Of a DNA stretch of 64,000 nucleotides, positions 1 through 16,460 are shown in pieces. Position 1 is the first letter of the stretch. Each line of letters opens with the position of its first letter. The stretch is from the NCBI RefSeq assembly GCF_030704535.1, contig NC_081812.1, forward strand, positions 22,853,501-22,917,500, in the 5' to 3' direction. The notes beneath the pieces are model-generated. The model saw nothing but the letters and a program-made list of their open reading frames with translations. It was not told the origin of the DNA and made no database searches. A program made the position numbers and the translations under genes. This DNA is from Vitis vinifera. Taxonomy: Eukaryota > Streptophyta > Magnoliopsida > Vitales > Vitaceae.

Positions 1-2400
1 TAAACACAAATTCTCTCATACTCATTAATAACTCAGTGAAAGTGTAGTTGGAGATGATCAAAGACGTTATCTACAAGTCAAGTAACAGCAAAATGATGGC
101 CATGGAACATGGAGGATGCAACAATGAGTTCACATGAAAGACGCAAATGGCACTGCCTTCGGCACCGTCCCAACAACGTAATCATTCCTCCTGTTGCCAT
201 GTTGGTGGCTTCGGGTGACACAACCCTAGATCTCGTGACTGCCTTTTTTTCAATGTTTCACATGCAGGAAACCTAGCCCCAGAAAAGCTACCACCTCTCT
301 CAATTCCTCTTTTATCTATTATCTAGTGTATACTCAAATCTGTTGCCCTCACCATCATTTCATCCTTTCTTTCCATGCTAAATCAAAGATAAAAGGCCGA
401 TTTTATATCGTCTCTTTTCTATTCCATTCAACTCGTGACCCCGACCTCTTATGATTAAATCCGAAATAAATTGAATTTAAGTTCGGTAAATTATTTTTAT
501 CTGTTTTACTTTTAATTAATCAATTTATCTGATAAAAGGGAATTGGTCAGTGTAACTTGAGTGGTTGCTAAACAAACGCGGTGGCATCTCCAGATCCATT
601 GGACTACTTGTTGTCGACATTCCAGGCGAAAAGTATTAACAAAAGGAGGGTCTAGAGGGTCTGGAGTTCGAATGCATCTCAGAAGCGTGTGAGTCGAAAA
701 CACCGTAAGCGATTGTAAAATTCCGGATCGTAGACGTTATATTCGAACCCAAAATCGTCGAGTTTGACCGGCCAGCTGAAAGGAGGCGGTGCTTTTTATG
801 CGTTTGAATTCTACAGTTACTATAATACCCTTGTCCCTGAAATTTTGGAAACCGACACCTCAGCGCTTTTTCTTCTTTTCTTCCCTATTTTGGACGGAAA
901 AGCCCATGGAAATAAGGCGATGATTAAAAATCCAACGGCTAGTGGTCAACACACGTTATTCCAGGCTTATAACAAAGCGTACTTTTTGGCCATACCCAAG
1001 AAAAGCTCCTCTGTAAGACAAAAATAGCCCTAGGAAGTTTCCTTTCAACTCTCCTGTCCAATTGGGAGATGTTGGGGTTATTTATGTAAATGAACATCCA
1101 TGGTGGCCTGGTTACTACTCCTAACAAGAGTTCTTTTTGTGGCTTCTAGAAAGTCTCAAGTTGGATATGGCCTAGCCAATAGGTGGTCTCCACGTGTAAG
1201 GTATCTATCCGCTTTGGTGAACATACAAAGTATGTACGTGTAGGCAAAAATGTTGACTATGACCTGGTTTTAAACGAAATTACGATATTACCCTAACGCA
1301 GGTAAGATGTCTACTTTATAGAACATTCTCCCTGGTTGACAAAAGCACCCTACGCTTTGAAACTAAGTACAAATTGAAAATGGGTACCAATTATTTATTT
1401 GATATTTATTAAAATATTTCCACATGCCTTGCCCATACTTAAAAAAATCTATTTAAATAAATGGGTAGTGGGTATTGTTTCTAAATACCCACTCCTCCCC
1501 CAAAGGAACATACTTGAAAAATATAGGTTAACAAATATGTTTCTAAATATTATCTTCTTTAATATTAAAATAAGATATTAATAACTAATAAATAATAAAT
1601 ATAATTATATTTTAAATGAAAAACAAATCTATGGCTATAATTTTAATAATGTGATAAGAAACTATTTATATTAATATAGTGAAACGCGATCCTCGTTTGT
1701 TGGTTGGTGACAACCCCTTTTTCACACTAGTATTAATTGTTTCCTTTTATTGGTAATCAAGGAACATGTGATCGAAAGGGAAAAAAAATTCATTTTTTTT
1801 TAAGTTTTATTAGTACCTAAAATGGATTACCAATTTAATTCTTATTTATATCAAAAGCCTTACTTAAAAATCAAATATTAATTTAAAAAATGTTTTGATA
1901 CATTTTTTCATGGTTGTATGATTATTTAAATTATTTGAAATTGAGCTTTTTGAGATTATCGTAATATTATTCTTTTTAAGTTCAAAGATGGATCATCAAA
2001 GATTTATTTTATTTTTGTTAAATATCAATTAATTTGTAGATGATATAATTAAAGTTTAAGCCAATGATTATGAGTTTTGACTCTTGAAAATTGAAAGAAT
2101 GATTGTGATTTAGGTTGTAATTAGTTAAAAACTAGAAAAAATACCAACCATGAGTTGGTGAAACATTTCTTCATGTCTCTTTTCCTTAGAAATTAAATGT
2201 GACCAAACATTACAACTGTCTCTAGGCCAATTTATAGAATTAAAGCTAACTAATGATTTAACACAAGAGATGGGTGAGGGTATTTCAGTAAATAAACAGC
2301 TAACAATTTAATAAAAAGATAAGGGCATTTTGGAGAACAAATTGTGATATTGAAATATTTTTAGGATATTTGGGGAGATAAAAATATTGAAAAAGAAGAT
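1..2400. other. Intergenic DNA upstream of the CDPK gene, no gene seen
   Basis: I see no open reading frame here with recognisable protein character. Bases 1-1350 are of moderate GC content and 1380-2400 are very AT-rich. A G-box core (CACGTG) lies at 1191-1196. The 3' part should contain distal promoter sequence of the kinase gene that begins at 2913. No transposon ends or RNA genes were recognised. Confidence 0.5.
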
Positions 2401-2409
2401 GAAAAATCA

Positions 2410-2431
2410 CTCTCTCTCTCTCTCTCTCTCT
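2410..2431. repeat. CT/GA microsatellite in the CDPK promoter/5'-UTR region
   Basis: An uninterrupted CT dinucleotide run lies about 480 bp upstream of the kinase start codon. It sits inside a pyrimidine-rich stretch (roughly 2405-2660, including a poly-T run near 2638-2653). CT-rich leaders are common around plant transcription starts, so this probably marks the core promoter or 5'-UTR, but no clear TATA box was pinned down. Confidence 0.7.
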
Positions 2432-2912
2432 ATCTTTTCTTCTCTCTCTAAAAGAGAGAAAAAAAGAATTAAGAGAGAGGACGTGTAGGAGGGAAGTCTC
2501 TGCGAAAGAGGTTTGACCCTCTCTTTCTCTCTTCTTCTCTCCTTGGTTTCACACGCTATATTCCTCCTTCCAAACTCTTTCTCTTTCTCATCTTCTCCAT
2601 TAAATCACCCCTCCTACCTTCAATCATTTCTAGGTGTTTTTTTTTTTTTTTTCTCTTTCGTTTCCCTTTCGCCTAAAACTTTTCTGTTTTCTCTTGGGTT
2701 GTGTTTCCGGAGAGCTTGATTTTCCAGGAAAACGGGATTTTCTTTTATCCTGCAAGAGTTTGGGTTTTGTCTGTTGCTGGGGAATTTCGTGGATGAATTG
2801 AGCTCCAGGGACGTGAGATTTAAGGGTGGATCTCGAATTCCTCGGTTATTTCAGCGCCAGATTTGGTCCATCTGGTGTCCGGAATTAGTGGGATTTTTTT
2901 AGGGTTTGATTC

Positions 2913-7568
<4,656 letters not shown>

Positions 7569-8639
7569 GAATAGATGATTCAAGGAATGTCAAAATTTTA
7601 CTTCAAGGAGAAATGAAAACTTAAAAACAAGAACAAATATTCTATTTTTGTGGGAGTTTCAAAATTCTTTTCTTTTTTTAATTTTTTCTATCATGAGAAC
7701 CTCTGGGAGAGGGTTTAATTAGGACAGAAGGTGTTCAATGCCCACCTTCTGAACTGCACTGTGTTGGTTTTCGGGTTTGTTTTGAAGGTTGGAGAAGGAA
7801 AAAGCAAAAAAACAACAAAAGCAAGAATAGTAGGTGAAGGTTGGAGGAGTTATATGTGGGTTGTATATACATGTTAAATTTGAAACTCTTTTTATCCATT
7901 TGTTTCATCATTTGCCTTTTTATTTGGTCAAATTTTACTTAATGTATAAAAACAACAGCTGGACAATTCCATTTGTTGATCACACCAAAAAACAGGCTTA
8001 TCCACATGGGACTAGTGATAAACAGCAGATCCAACCCTCCATTTCCAATATGAGATTTGGATTGACCTCGGTTGTGTGCATTAAGGATACAAATGTCTAT
8101 AATCTAGCCGTCCTGAAAGGTGGGTGGGTGTTGAAAGTTAATGCATCGATGGAGCCATTTCAAGACTCCCATGTGAAAGTTGCTAACTCTCAAGTCCTCT
8201 TCAAGCTCCTTTCCAAGTCACCTCCAGTTGAATCCATTCACATTCCCTATAGGTCCTCCACTGATTTCCATATAATAATTAATGTATGACACACAAATAG
8301 CTACACCTCTAATTTCCAATATTTAGTGTGGTGGGGGGTTATACATCATTGGGATCATGACATGGGTTTCTATTGTTGTTGTTCTTATCTTATTTTTCAA
8401 CAATAACACTTGATTAAGACCATACTCATGTGACATTAATTTGAAGCAAAAATTTGTGGTACTGATTCCATATGGTACCAAACTTTGAATTTAGCTCATT
8501 CAAGTATACGTCAACCTATTAAGTCTTAAGGCATGAAGAAATAGACTTAGGTACTAAACAACAAGGCGTTAGGTATAAAGTAATCGGATTAAAGTAGAAT
8601 CGGAATAAACATGTGACACCTCTCGATTGAGGTAATACC
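7569..8639. other. CDPK 3'-UTR and downstream intergenic DNA
   Basis: The first few hundred bases after the TGA at 7566-7568 should be the kinase 3'-UTR. An uninterrupted reading frame at 7834-8289 (151 codons) has no recognisable domain and no splice partners. I regard it as chance or untranslated sequence. Confidence 0.4.
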
Positions 8640-9994
8640 TTGATATAAAAGAGTTTTGGGGTAAAATAGCGCTGTCATATAAAAAAAATATAACATTTAG
8701 TCTTCTTTTAAAACTTATGTTAAAACTAGCACATTTATTACCATAAGAGCCATATCAGAATTTTTTTTCTTTCAAAATTTAAGTTGAAACCTTAATTATC
8801 AAGTGAGACTTCTGAAACCGGAATTGCCAATTGAAGTTTCATTTATTAAGTAAAACCTCAATTGACAACTGAGACTTAGTTATTATTATTTTTTTACTTT
8901 AAAATATTAAATTACAAATTATTATTGAAATTAAAAAAATATATTTTAATAATAAAATTTTATATATTTAAACTTAAAGATCTAATATTACTTTAATAAA
9001 GATAAATTGATAAATATAATAGTAAATGAATATTTCACTTATCAATAAATTAATAATCTTAGAATAATAAAGTTATACAACATATAAATAAGATATAAAA
9101 TTATATAATTTATTAATTTAAGATATTTAATTTGCTCTATTTTTAAGATATTAATTTATTTGTATTTTTAAAAATTTATATTTATTAAAATAATAGCATA
9201 TTCTTAAGTTTCCATATATAGATTTTTTATTATTTTAAAGCATTTGTTTTATAATTTAACATAAAAAGAAAAAAAAAACTATTATTTGTACACACAATAT
9301 ATATGCCTTGAAAATACATTTTAAAATTAGTTAATGAAATTAATTAGAAAAAGTTTACTACATAATTTTTAGTAGTTTCATAGAAGTCACAAAAATGGCC
9401 ATTAAACATTTATATTATGGAAAAAAAAAAAAAAAAAACCTCCTCCCCCTAATTATAGCAAATATTACATGTGATATAACTTAAATTAATAAATTATATA
9501 ATTTTATATCTTATTTATGTGTCATATAACTTTATTATTATAAGATTATTAATTTATTGATAAATAAAATATTCATTTATTATTATATTTATCAATTTAT
9601 CTTTACTAAAGTAATATTAGATCTTTAAGTTTAAATATATAAATTTTTATTATTAAAATATATATTTTTAATTTCAATAATAATTTATAATTTAATATTT
9701 ATAATTAAATTTTAAAATAAAATAAAAAAGTGAATTAAAACTTCAATTGTCAATTAAGATTTTAGTTAAAAAATGAAACCTCAATTGACAATTGAGATTT
9801 TAGTTCAAAAATGAAGCCTCAATTGATAATTGAAACTTTAACTTAAATTTTGAAAAAAAAAATTATGAAATGACTCTTAAGCGGTAAAAAAAAAAAAAAG
9901 AGCTAGTTTGAATATTAGTTTTGGAATGAGGTTAAAACTTTTTTTTTTTTTTTTTTACATGAAAGGGTTATTTTGCCCCAAAACTCAATATCAA
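8640..9994. repeat. Large imperfect palindrome / foldback (MITE-like) element
   Basis: Bases 8640 to about 9125 are matched, imperfectly, by the reverse complement of about 9477-9994, leaving a spacer of about 350 bp. The outermost ends agree: TTGATAT followed by GAGTTTTGGGG and T/C-AAAATA at 8640-8667, and the complementary CCCCAAAACTC..ATATCAA at 9976-9994. The inner arms also pair over long AT-rich blocks, for example around 9060-9125 against 9478-9540. Each arm contains repeated CAATTG-centred units, giving nested short palindromes near 8770-8880 and 9735-9840. No transposase is encoded. This looks like a non-autonomous foldback DNA element, possibly Mutator-like, but no target duplication could be fixed. 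Confidence 0.75.
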
Positions 9995-10663
9995 ACACAA
10001 AGCCATGAGATCAAAATACGCACGTGGCACCCCATGATTGGTATGACCTGTTCAATATGATACCGAGGGTGGAACCACGCCCATATGCGCATCCAAACCA
10101 TAGCACTAAAATCCTTGTCACCCACACATCTTAGTATCAATCATCCATAAATCTAGAACCAAATTGGGCCCCACTGTTTTAGTAGGCTGCTCCAGCCCAG
10201 TCCAAACCTGGGCTCGGCCCAAATAACCAAATCTAGCCCAAACCGTGTTTGCCTAGGGCCCAGTCCACCAATGAACTCCCACAAAGGTTTTCTAAATAGT
10301 CCTTAGATTTTCCAAAACTTGCCTGCACCGTACCGAAACAAATTTATTCAAAAATCAATTAAAAATACGCAGCATGATTGGAATTTTATTAATAATGTAG
10401 TTCAGTCACGTCGCCTTCAATTTTCAATTATTGAAATAGTGAATAAATAAAATCCATAAATAAATTTAGACCCACAAAAACCAAACAAAATTAGATCCCC
10501 ATATAATTATTTGACATGTGGCATGACATTATTCATATAACACGCTTCTCCTATTTCCTCACGTAAAAGGGATTTTGGCTGTATTGCGTCAACCTCCCAA
10601 TTATACCTAATAAAACAGCAGAGAGATAGGAAAGTGTGAAGATTACACTTTGTCTTGAATATG
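9995..10663. other. Intergenic DNA with a site II-type motif cluster
   Basis: No gene is seen. Between about 10190 and 10265 there are several GCCCA/TGGGC elements (AGCCCA, TGGGCT, GGCCCA) in a locally GC-richer patch. This pattern occurs in promoters of growth-related plant genes, but no reading frame follows it on either strand. Confidence 0.35.
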
Positions 10664-10798
10664 TTTAGATTGGGTGTAGCGTGATGGATATGAGAAAATT
10701 ACAAAATCCCATGGAAAATAAGATTTAGATTGGGTGGTGTAGTGTGATGGATATGAGAAAACTATAAGAAAATTACAAAATCCCATGGAAAATAAGAT
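10664..10798. repeat. Tandem duplication, unit about 60-75 bp
   Basis: A unit beginning TTTAGATTGGG and ending AAAATCCCATGGAAAATAAGA occurs at 10664-10723 and again at 10724-10798. The second copy carries a small internal insertion. Both units share GTGATGGATATGAGAAAA. It lies in non-coding DNA. Confidence 0.8.
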
Positions 10799-10860
10799 GT
10801 GATGGGTTCCACCTTGACATTATCAATAATCAATCATTCATATACCAAGAATTGTATTGA

Positions 10861-10924
10861 AGGGTAGGAGTGCTTGTTCTTATCAGATATGGAGGGTAGG
10901 AGTACTTGTTCTTATCAGATATGG
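10861..10924. repeat. Tandem duplication, 32-bp unit
   Basis: Two nearly identical 32-bp copies carrying GGGTAGGAGT and CTTGTTCTTATCAGATATG lie side by side at 10861-10892 and 10893-10924. They differ at only a few positions, so the duplication looks recent. No gene is associated with it. Confidence 0.8.
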
Positions 10925-11760
10925 ATTGGTTCAACCACACAGATGTGGTGAAGTCATGGGATGAGAATTCACATTCAAATGGATCAAATCTTAGGCTGCT
11001 CATAAATTGGCCTCATTCTTTGATTTTGACTCTTTTGTTTTTATAGCTTCACCTTCCTTCCTCCCGTCTTTCTGCCTCACTCCCTTTTGTCTCTTTATAT
11101 CATGTGGTGGAAGCTAGAAAGGATGGAAAAAAACATCTTCTTTAAGTGATGAAGGTTGCATTTGAAGATTATACGCAAATTTTTTTGACACATTTGACAC
11201 TTCTAATATGATTTATAAAATTTGATCTTCTTTATTTTTATCTCATAAATTATAATTTTTTTCAACTATCTTTTTATTTATAAAATTTTATTTTCTATTT
11301 TCAATGTTGCAGAATAAAGGTAGGCATAAGAGCATACATTTGTCTCCCCACACCCATAAAAAATAAAAAAGCAAATATAAATGAAAAATATAATTTTAAG
11401 CAGTAATTAATAATTCATGTATTTTTTTATCGATAATATATTTGTCAATTTAAATACTATTTTTTAATGATATATGTATTATCTTTGTCTATCCTAATAT
11501 TTTTTTTTAATTTATGAGTATATAAAATTTAAATTATTTTTAAAAAATTCTTATTTTATAATTATTTATTTTTTTAATAATATTTTAGGAATTTTTATAT
11601 CACGTAGAGTGTATAATATCTTTGTAGAAAACAAGTAAAATTAAGTTTCTAAATGTAATTTTATTTTTTAAAATTCTAATGAATTATTTTAATAATTATT
11701 ATTAATTGTTTTTCAGAGTTGGAATAATTCTTAAATTTTTATATAATTTAATCGCAAATT
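10925..11760. other. AT-rich intergenic DNA, nothing recognised
   Basis: The stretch is mostly A+T with poly-A and poly-T runs and no reading frame with protein character on either strand. Confidence 0.5.
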
Positions 11761-12250
11761 TAAGCATGGGCCTTTTTCCCCTGCTCCTCGCCAAAAAAAC
11801 ATAATCAGACGGCTCAGCAGATCCCTTTGTTAGAAAACGGTCCTCTGTATTGACGGTTAGGATTCAACTAAATCGGCTGACCTTCTTCGGTCGGTCCTTA
11901 AAGTGCCACGTTTCACGTGTCTATAATCTAAGTATAGACACGAGAGTTTCTCCATTAAATAAGACAAGATAGCAGATCCGCACCGCCAATCTCGTGCCTG
12001 TTTCGACGTGTCGTGCATCTTCGATCTCGAGGTGGCAGTGGTCCCAGTGACTACGGCATAAAAACAAAAGCGACCATGTGCCGGCCACTACCAGAACAAT
12101 TGGACACGTGTTCAAATCATAGGATCTGGCTCTGTCAGCGATGACGTGGCTCCCACCTCTGACGCCCCTCTAAAATTGATGTCGCTTTCACTCATTTTCA
12201 GCAAACCAGTCGACAGACATCTTTCATTGGGTCGTACGAAAAGTCGATAA
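11760..12250. promoter_or_regulatory. Isolated GC-richer island with ABRE/G-box motifs and a perfect hairpin
   Basis: This patch stands out from its AT-rich flanks. It carries CACGTGTC (11914-11921), ACGTGTC (12006-12012), GACACGTGTTC (12103-12113) and ACGTGGC (12144-12150), all of the ABRE/G-box class bound by bZIP factors. A perfect 10-bp inverted repeat, CGTGTCTATA / TATAGACACG with a 7-nt loop, lies at 11916-11942 and overlaps the first box. No recognisable gene starts nearby; the next plus-strand gene start is about 5.6 kb downstream. It could be a distal enhancer, an orphan promoter or a non-coding transcription unit. Confidence 0.4.
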
Positions 12251-13144
12251 TATCCTCCAACTATGTAGATATTTTTTACAATTGCCATTTATAAAAGAAA
12301 AGCATTTTTGTAAAGATCCACATGATTAATTACTCCTTACATTAGGGATATATAATAATATCTCGAGGCTTATATTTGGCTATCAAAAATTTAACTAAAA
12401 ATAAGAAAAATAAAAAATAAATTTAAATTTAGTAAATTACTTTTAGTGTTATTTCAAATTCATTTAACTTTTTTTTTTTTTTAACTTTATACACAAATTA
12501 AATAATTTAAAAATATATTAAATTTCAAATAAATTTAATTATATTTTTTGTTTTGTACATATAAAAATTAAATAAAAAAAACCATTTTTAATAATTTTTT
12601 TCTTTTCTTAATGCTTTTTGGAAATCAAACAAACCATTCTTACAGTGATTTTGAAAGACTTCGAAAATATTTTCTAATGCTTCAAAACTTTTCCGAACAT
12701 TAAATTAAGCATTTGATAATTTTTTTTTTGAAAATCAAAATGATTCTTAAAAAATTAATTGGTAGAAGGTTTTTCCATATAGATATTTTTAAAATAATAA
12801 TTCACCGAATAATTTTAAATGTTATAAATAATTTTTAAATTTAAAAAATATATATTTTATATATTTTTGTGGGAATAATCCTTGACAAAATATTTCCAAT
12901 TTTCGAAAAAAGACATCTTAAAGTTCAAAGTTGTATTTATTGTCCAAGTACATTTTAGAGTTCAAAGTTGTATGAATCGTCTTGAAGTTCAAAGACCCCG
13001 GATTCTTATGTCGTTTGATTCTTAATAAATATTTTAATTAGTAAAAAAAATTCCCTTATAAATTTGTTCATAATAATAAAATTGTTAATATTTTACGATA
13101 AATCCAAGAATAATTTCATGGGCATTGAAAGGATGTTGGGATGA
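12251..13144. other. AT-rich intergenic DNA, nothing recognised
   Basis: No gene, RNA or transposon terminus was recognised. A short repeated phrase (AAAGTTCAAAGTTGTAT-like, near 12921, 12961 and 12983) occurs between the ABRE island and the next palindromic element. Confidence 0.4.
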
Positions 13145-14335
13145 GTTTTGACCCAAAATAGTACATTTAAAAAAAAAAGTATGTAAAATAAATTTATTTT
13201 TAAAATAATGTCTAATTTAGTACGTTTGTACCGTATAAACTGTCATATCATAAAATCGTAGTTAGTAATTACAGTTTTTTTTTTTTTTTAAAAAACGGTT
13301 AGAAACTATAGTCACCAATGACAACTTTAACTTTAAGTTTAAAGCTGTAATCGATAATTATGATTTTAAATTCTTTTAAAAATGGTCAGAATCACAGTAA
13401 CCACGACTTTAACTTTATATATATATATATAATTTTTTAAAATAAAAATATTATATTATTTTAATTTTATTAAAACATTTGGCATTATATTTTATATAAA
13501 TATGTTTAGTTAATTAAAATTAAATATAATAAATTATATTTATTTAAAATAAATAAATTACGAAAGCCTATTTAGAATAAATAATAATAATATAAATTAC
13601 TATATTAATTAATAACTTTTATGTATTATATGTAAGTGGTATATAATATCACATATATATAAAAGTTTAATTTAAGTTTTAAATTTATCATATTTTTATT
13701 TAAATATATAAATAAATTATTATCATATCAATATGATATTATGAACTTAAATTAAAATATGATAAATTTTAAACTTAAATTGAACTTATATATATGTGAT
13801 ATTATATACCACTTACATATAGTATATAAAAATTTATTAATTAATATAATAATTTATATTATTTATTTTTTTAATAGGTTTTTATAATTTATTTGTTTTA
13901 AATAAATATAATTTATTATATTTTATTTATATTTAAATATAATTAAATAAATATATTTATATTAAATATAGTTCCTATTGTTTTAATAAAATATAGTTCC
14001 AAGTATTTAATTTCATATATTATTATTTTAAAAAATTTTGATGTTAAATATTTTAAACCAAACAACATAATTTTATATACATAAAAAAAATTATTAAAAT
14101 TAAAATCATAATTGGTGATTACGACTTTGACTTATTAAAAAAATTTAAAATCGATCAATTAAGATTTTAAACTTAAAGTTAAAACTATGATAGATGAGTA
14201 TGATTTCTAATTATTTTTAAAAAATAAAATCGAACTAGGATTTTATTAGACGACAAGTTATGTGACTCGGAAACACTTTTGAAAACTAGTTTATGTTTTG
14301 GATTTTTTTTAAAATTTACTATTTTGGGTCCAAAC
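13145..14335. repeat. Second large imperfect palindrome / foldback element
   Basis: The sequence folds on itself over about 1.19 kb with only a short centre (about 13725-13745). The terminal stretch at 13145 (GTTTTGACCCAAAATAGTA) pairs with TACTATTTTGGGTCCAAAC ending near 14335. Internally, GTAAGTGGTATATAATATCACATATATA near 13632 pairs with its complement near 13785-13820. Arms are roughly 590 bp each. There is no coding potential. The terminal motif resembles that of the 8640-9994 element (both contain GTTTTG then AAAATA), so they may belong to related non-autonomous families. Confidence 0.72.
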
Positions 14336-16060
14336 TGTGGGTCGTGAAAGCATTGAGCAGCCGCCTATGAAAATAAGAAGACCAGATTCATTTCCTTCAT
14401 CACAAAGTAGTCAAAATCCAGCCTCTTTAAAAAATGTGAGTGAAACGCAAGTGTCGTGGCTTAAACCACGTCTCAGCCGGTACTTTTCAGTAAATAATTA
14501 TCGGAAAAGACACCCATGGAAAATATTTAAATATGAATTACACGCATCACTCGCGTAGTGACGTAGGATATTTTTATGCTGAATTAAATAATAATATAAT
14601 CCCGTCATTTGCCTCAGTCACCCACTTTATATGCTTAGATAGTTGTGCGCCTTTTGTTTGTGTTGGTTTTTAAATTTCATTCGCTTCACTGGCGCGTGCA
14701 TCACACTCTCCACAACAAAAATCAGGATTAATTACTCATCATATTTCTCAATTTAATATTTTTTTTTAAATCTCAACTTTATATCACATTCAAATATCAA
14801 ATAGACTATTTCATAAAAAATATATGAAAAAATTCATCAAATAACACTAGATAAATGATATATTTTCAAATATATGATTAAAAAATTATATGAATTTATA
14901 CATGATTTTATATGATTTTTTTATATCAAATTTTAACAAAGGATTAACAAAACGATATATTTAATCATTTTTAAATTTTATTTAAAAAAAATTATGATTG
15001 ATATTTTAATTTAAAATAAATTTTAAAGTTTGTTTGACAACTATTTTCAATTAATTTTTTTTTGTTTTTGATTCTTAAAATTAAAAAATAAGATGTTATT
15101 AGAGAATATTATTTAATTGTTTTAATTTTTTATGACAATTAAAAAAAAATATTTATATAAACATGTTGAATGAATTAAAATAAAATATTAGATATAAAAG
15201 TTATTTTAAATATTTAAAACATGTTAAAAATATCTCAAATTTTTAAATATTATTTTATTTTATAAAATATTAAATAATAGTTTTTAAAAACAGTTACTAA
15301 ATAAGGTCTTATTTTTTATTTTCTCATTTTTCCCTTTTAAAAATTGATAGATTTATAATATTTCAATGTATAAATATGGAAAAGAAGTGTTTGAAACGAT
15401 ATTCTTATATCAACATCAAACAAAGGTATCATTCATCGGGTTTCTAATTTTTCAGCTACCCACTTCACTTGCCATCATATAAACAAAAATTTTGATACAT
15501 GTCAATGATCATAATATCTTTAATAATGTCACACCCTCCACATCACCATTTAATCATATAATGCATTGGTCAACACAGAACATTTGTCTATATGTATCTT
15601 AGGTCAAGGTCTTATTAAAGTCTTAATGTGCGCTTACTTTAAAATAATAATTTGCATTAGCAATAATTCATGCCATCATTGCCAAGGACATTACTAATTT
15701 CCTCATGTAATGACTCATCAACATGATCCCAAGTGTAAGGTTGACTTCCAATGGATTGAATTTCAACTTAAAATAATTATTTCGACTTTATTCTCCACGG
15801 AGTGTAATAGCCCACTTGATAAGGAAAACGACAAAAAAGGCAGTCTCAAGTTCTACGAATTTTGTATTTTTGAAAACGTAACCTTTGTGATTCGGGTATT
15901 TTTAAAAATTAATATGCCCTGGACTACGTGGGCGGCCTTAAGGTACTGCCACATTCTGATGTTATGCTTTGTAAGAGAATCATGTTGAACGAATCTAATA
16001 TTTTTAATTATTTATTCTTAATTTAATAAATTCAAAAAATTCGTTTAATTATAATGGAAT
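14336..16060. other. Intergenic DNA, no gene seen
   Basis: Mostly AT-rich. Two short reading frames (14337-14558 and 15710-15988) show no recognisable domain, no splice partners and no start context that would support them. I treat them as chance. Confidence 0.45.
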
Positions 16061-16460
16061 TTATTTGAAAGACGGCCTAGATTTTTGCACGTACCTTGTT
16101 GGTGTGGTGGAGCAACGAGAAGTTGACGAGATCTCGTGAGAAAATGGATGGGCAACAATCGCTGTAGTGGATGACGTGTCTGGGGCCAACATTTCGTGAA
16201 TCGTGATTACTCAGACTGAAGGCCTCACCTACCCGTACAAACTTAGCTGCGAGGTTCATCAGCCCAGAGGCTAAGTGGGGGGATACTGACGCGGCACATA
16301 AAAAACCAACGTGTCAAAGCTAATCACGCGACGATGTTGTCGGCGACCTGACCTGGAAATCACACGTGGTCACCCGCTAGTGGGTTTGCCTTAGTTGGAC
16401 ATGGGTCCCATATCATGGAAGCCAACAAATTGGCGTCGTGACCTGTATACCATTTTAACA
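16060..16460 (+). promoter_or_regulatory. Distal ABRE-like motif cluster upstream of the raffinose synthase gene
   Basis: ACGTGTC occurs at 16174-16180 and 16309-16315, and CACGTGG at 16363-16369, within a GC-richer patch about 1.1-1.4 kb upstream of the predicted transcription start near 17520. ABRE-type boxes suit a raffinose-metabolism gene, since this family is often ABA, drought or cold responsive. The link to this gene is inference from position. Confidence 0.35.

Noticed and set aside
2513..2719. Possible upstream reading frame in the CDPK leader
   Set aside because: The frame opens at a TTG, not an ATG, and its product is just translated pyrimidine-rich leader.
7834..8289. 151-codon open frame downstream of the CDPK gene
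   Set aside because: No domain, low-complexity residue use and position in the kinase 3'-flank; no splice partners. Treated as chance.
11921..12115. 64-codon minus-strand frame in the ABRE island
   Set aside because: It reflects the locally higher GC content. No domain, no splice partners and no homologue recalled.
14337..14558. 73-codon frame at the edge of the second palindrome
   Set aside because: Not similar to any family I know; starts in the flank just after the element's end, with no supporting gene context.
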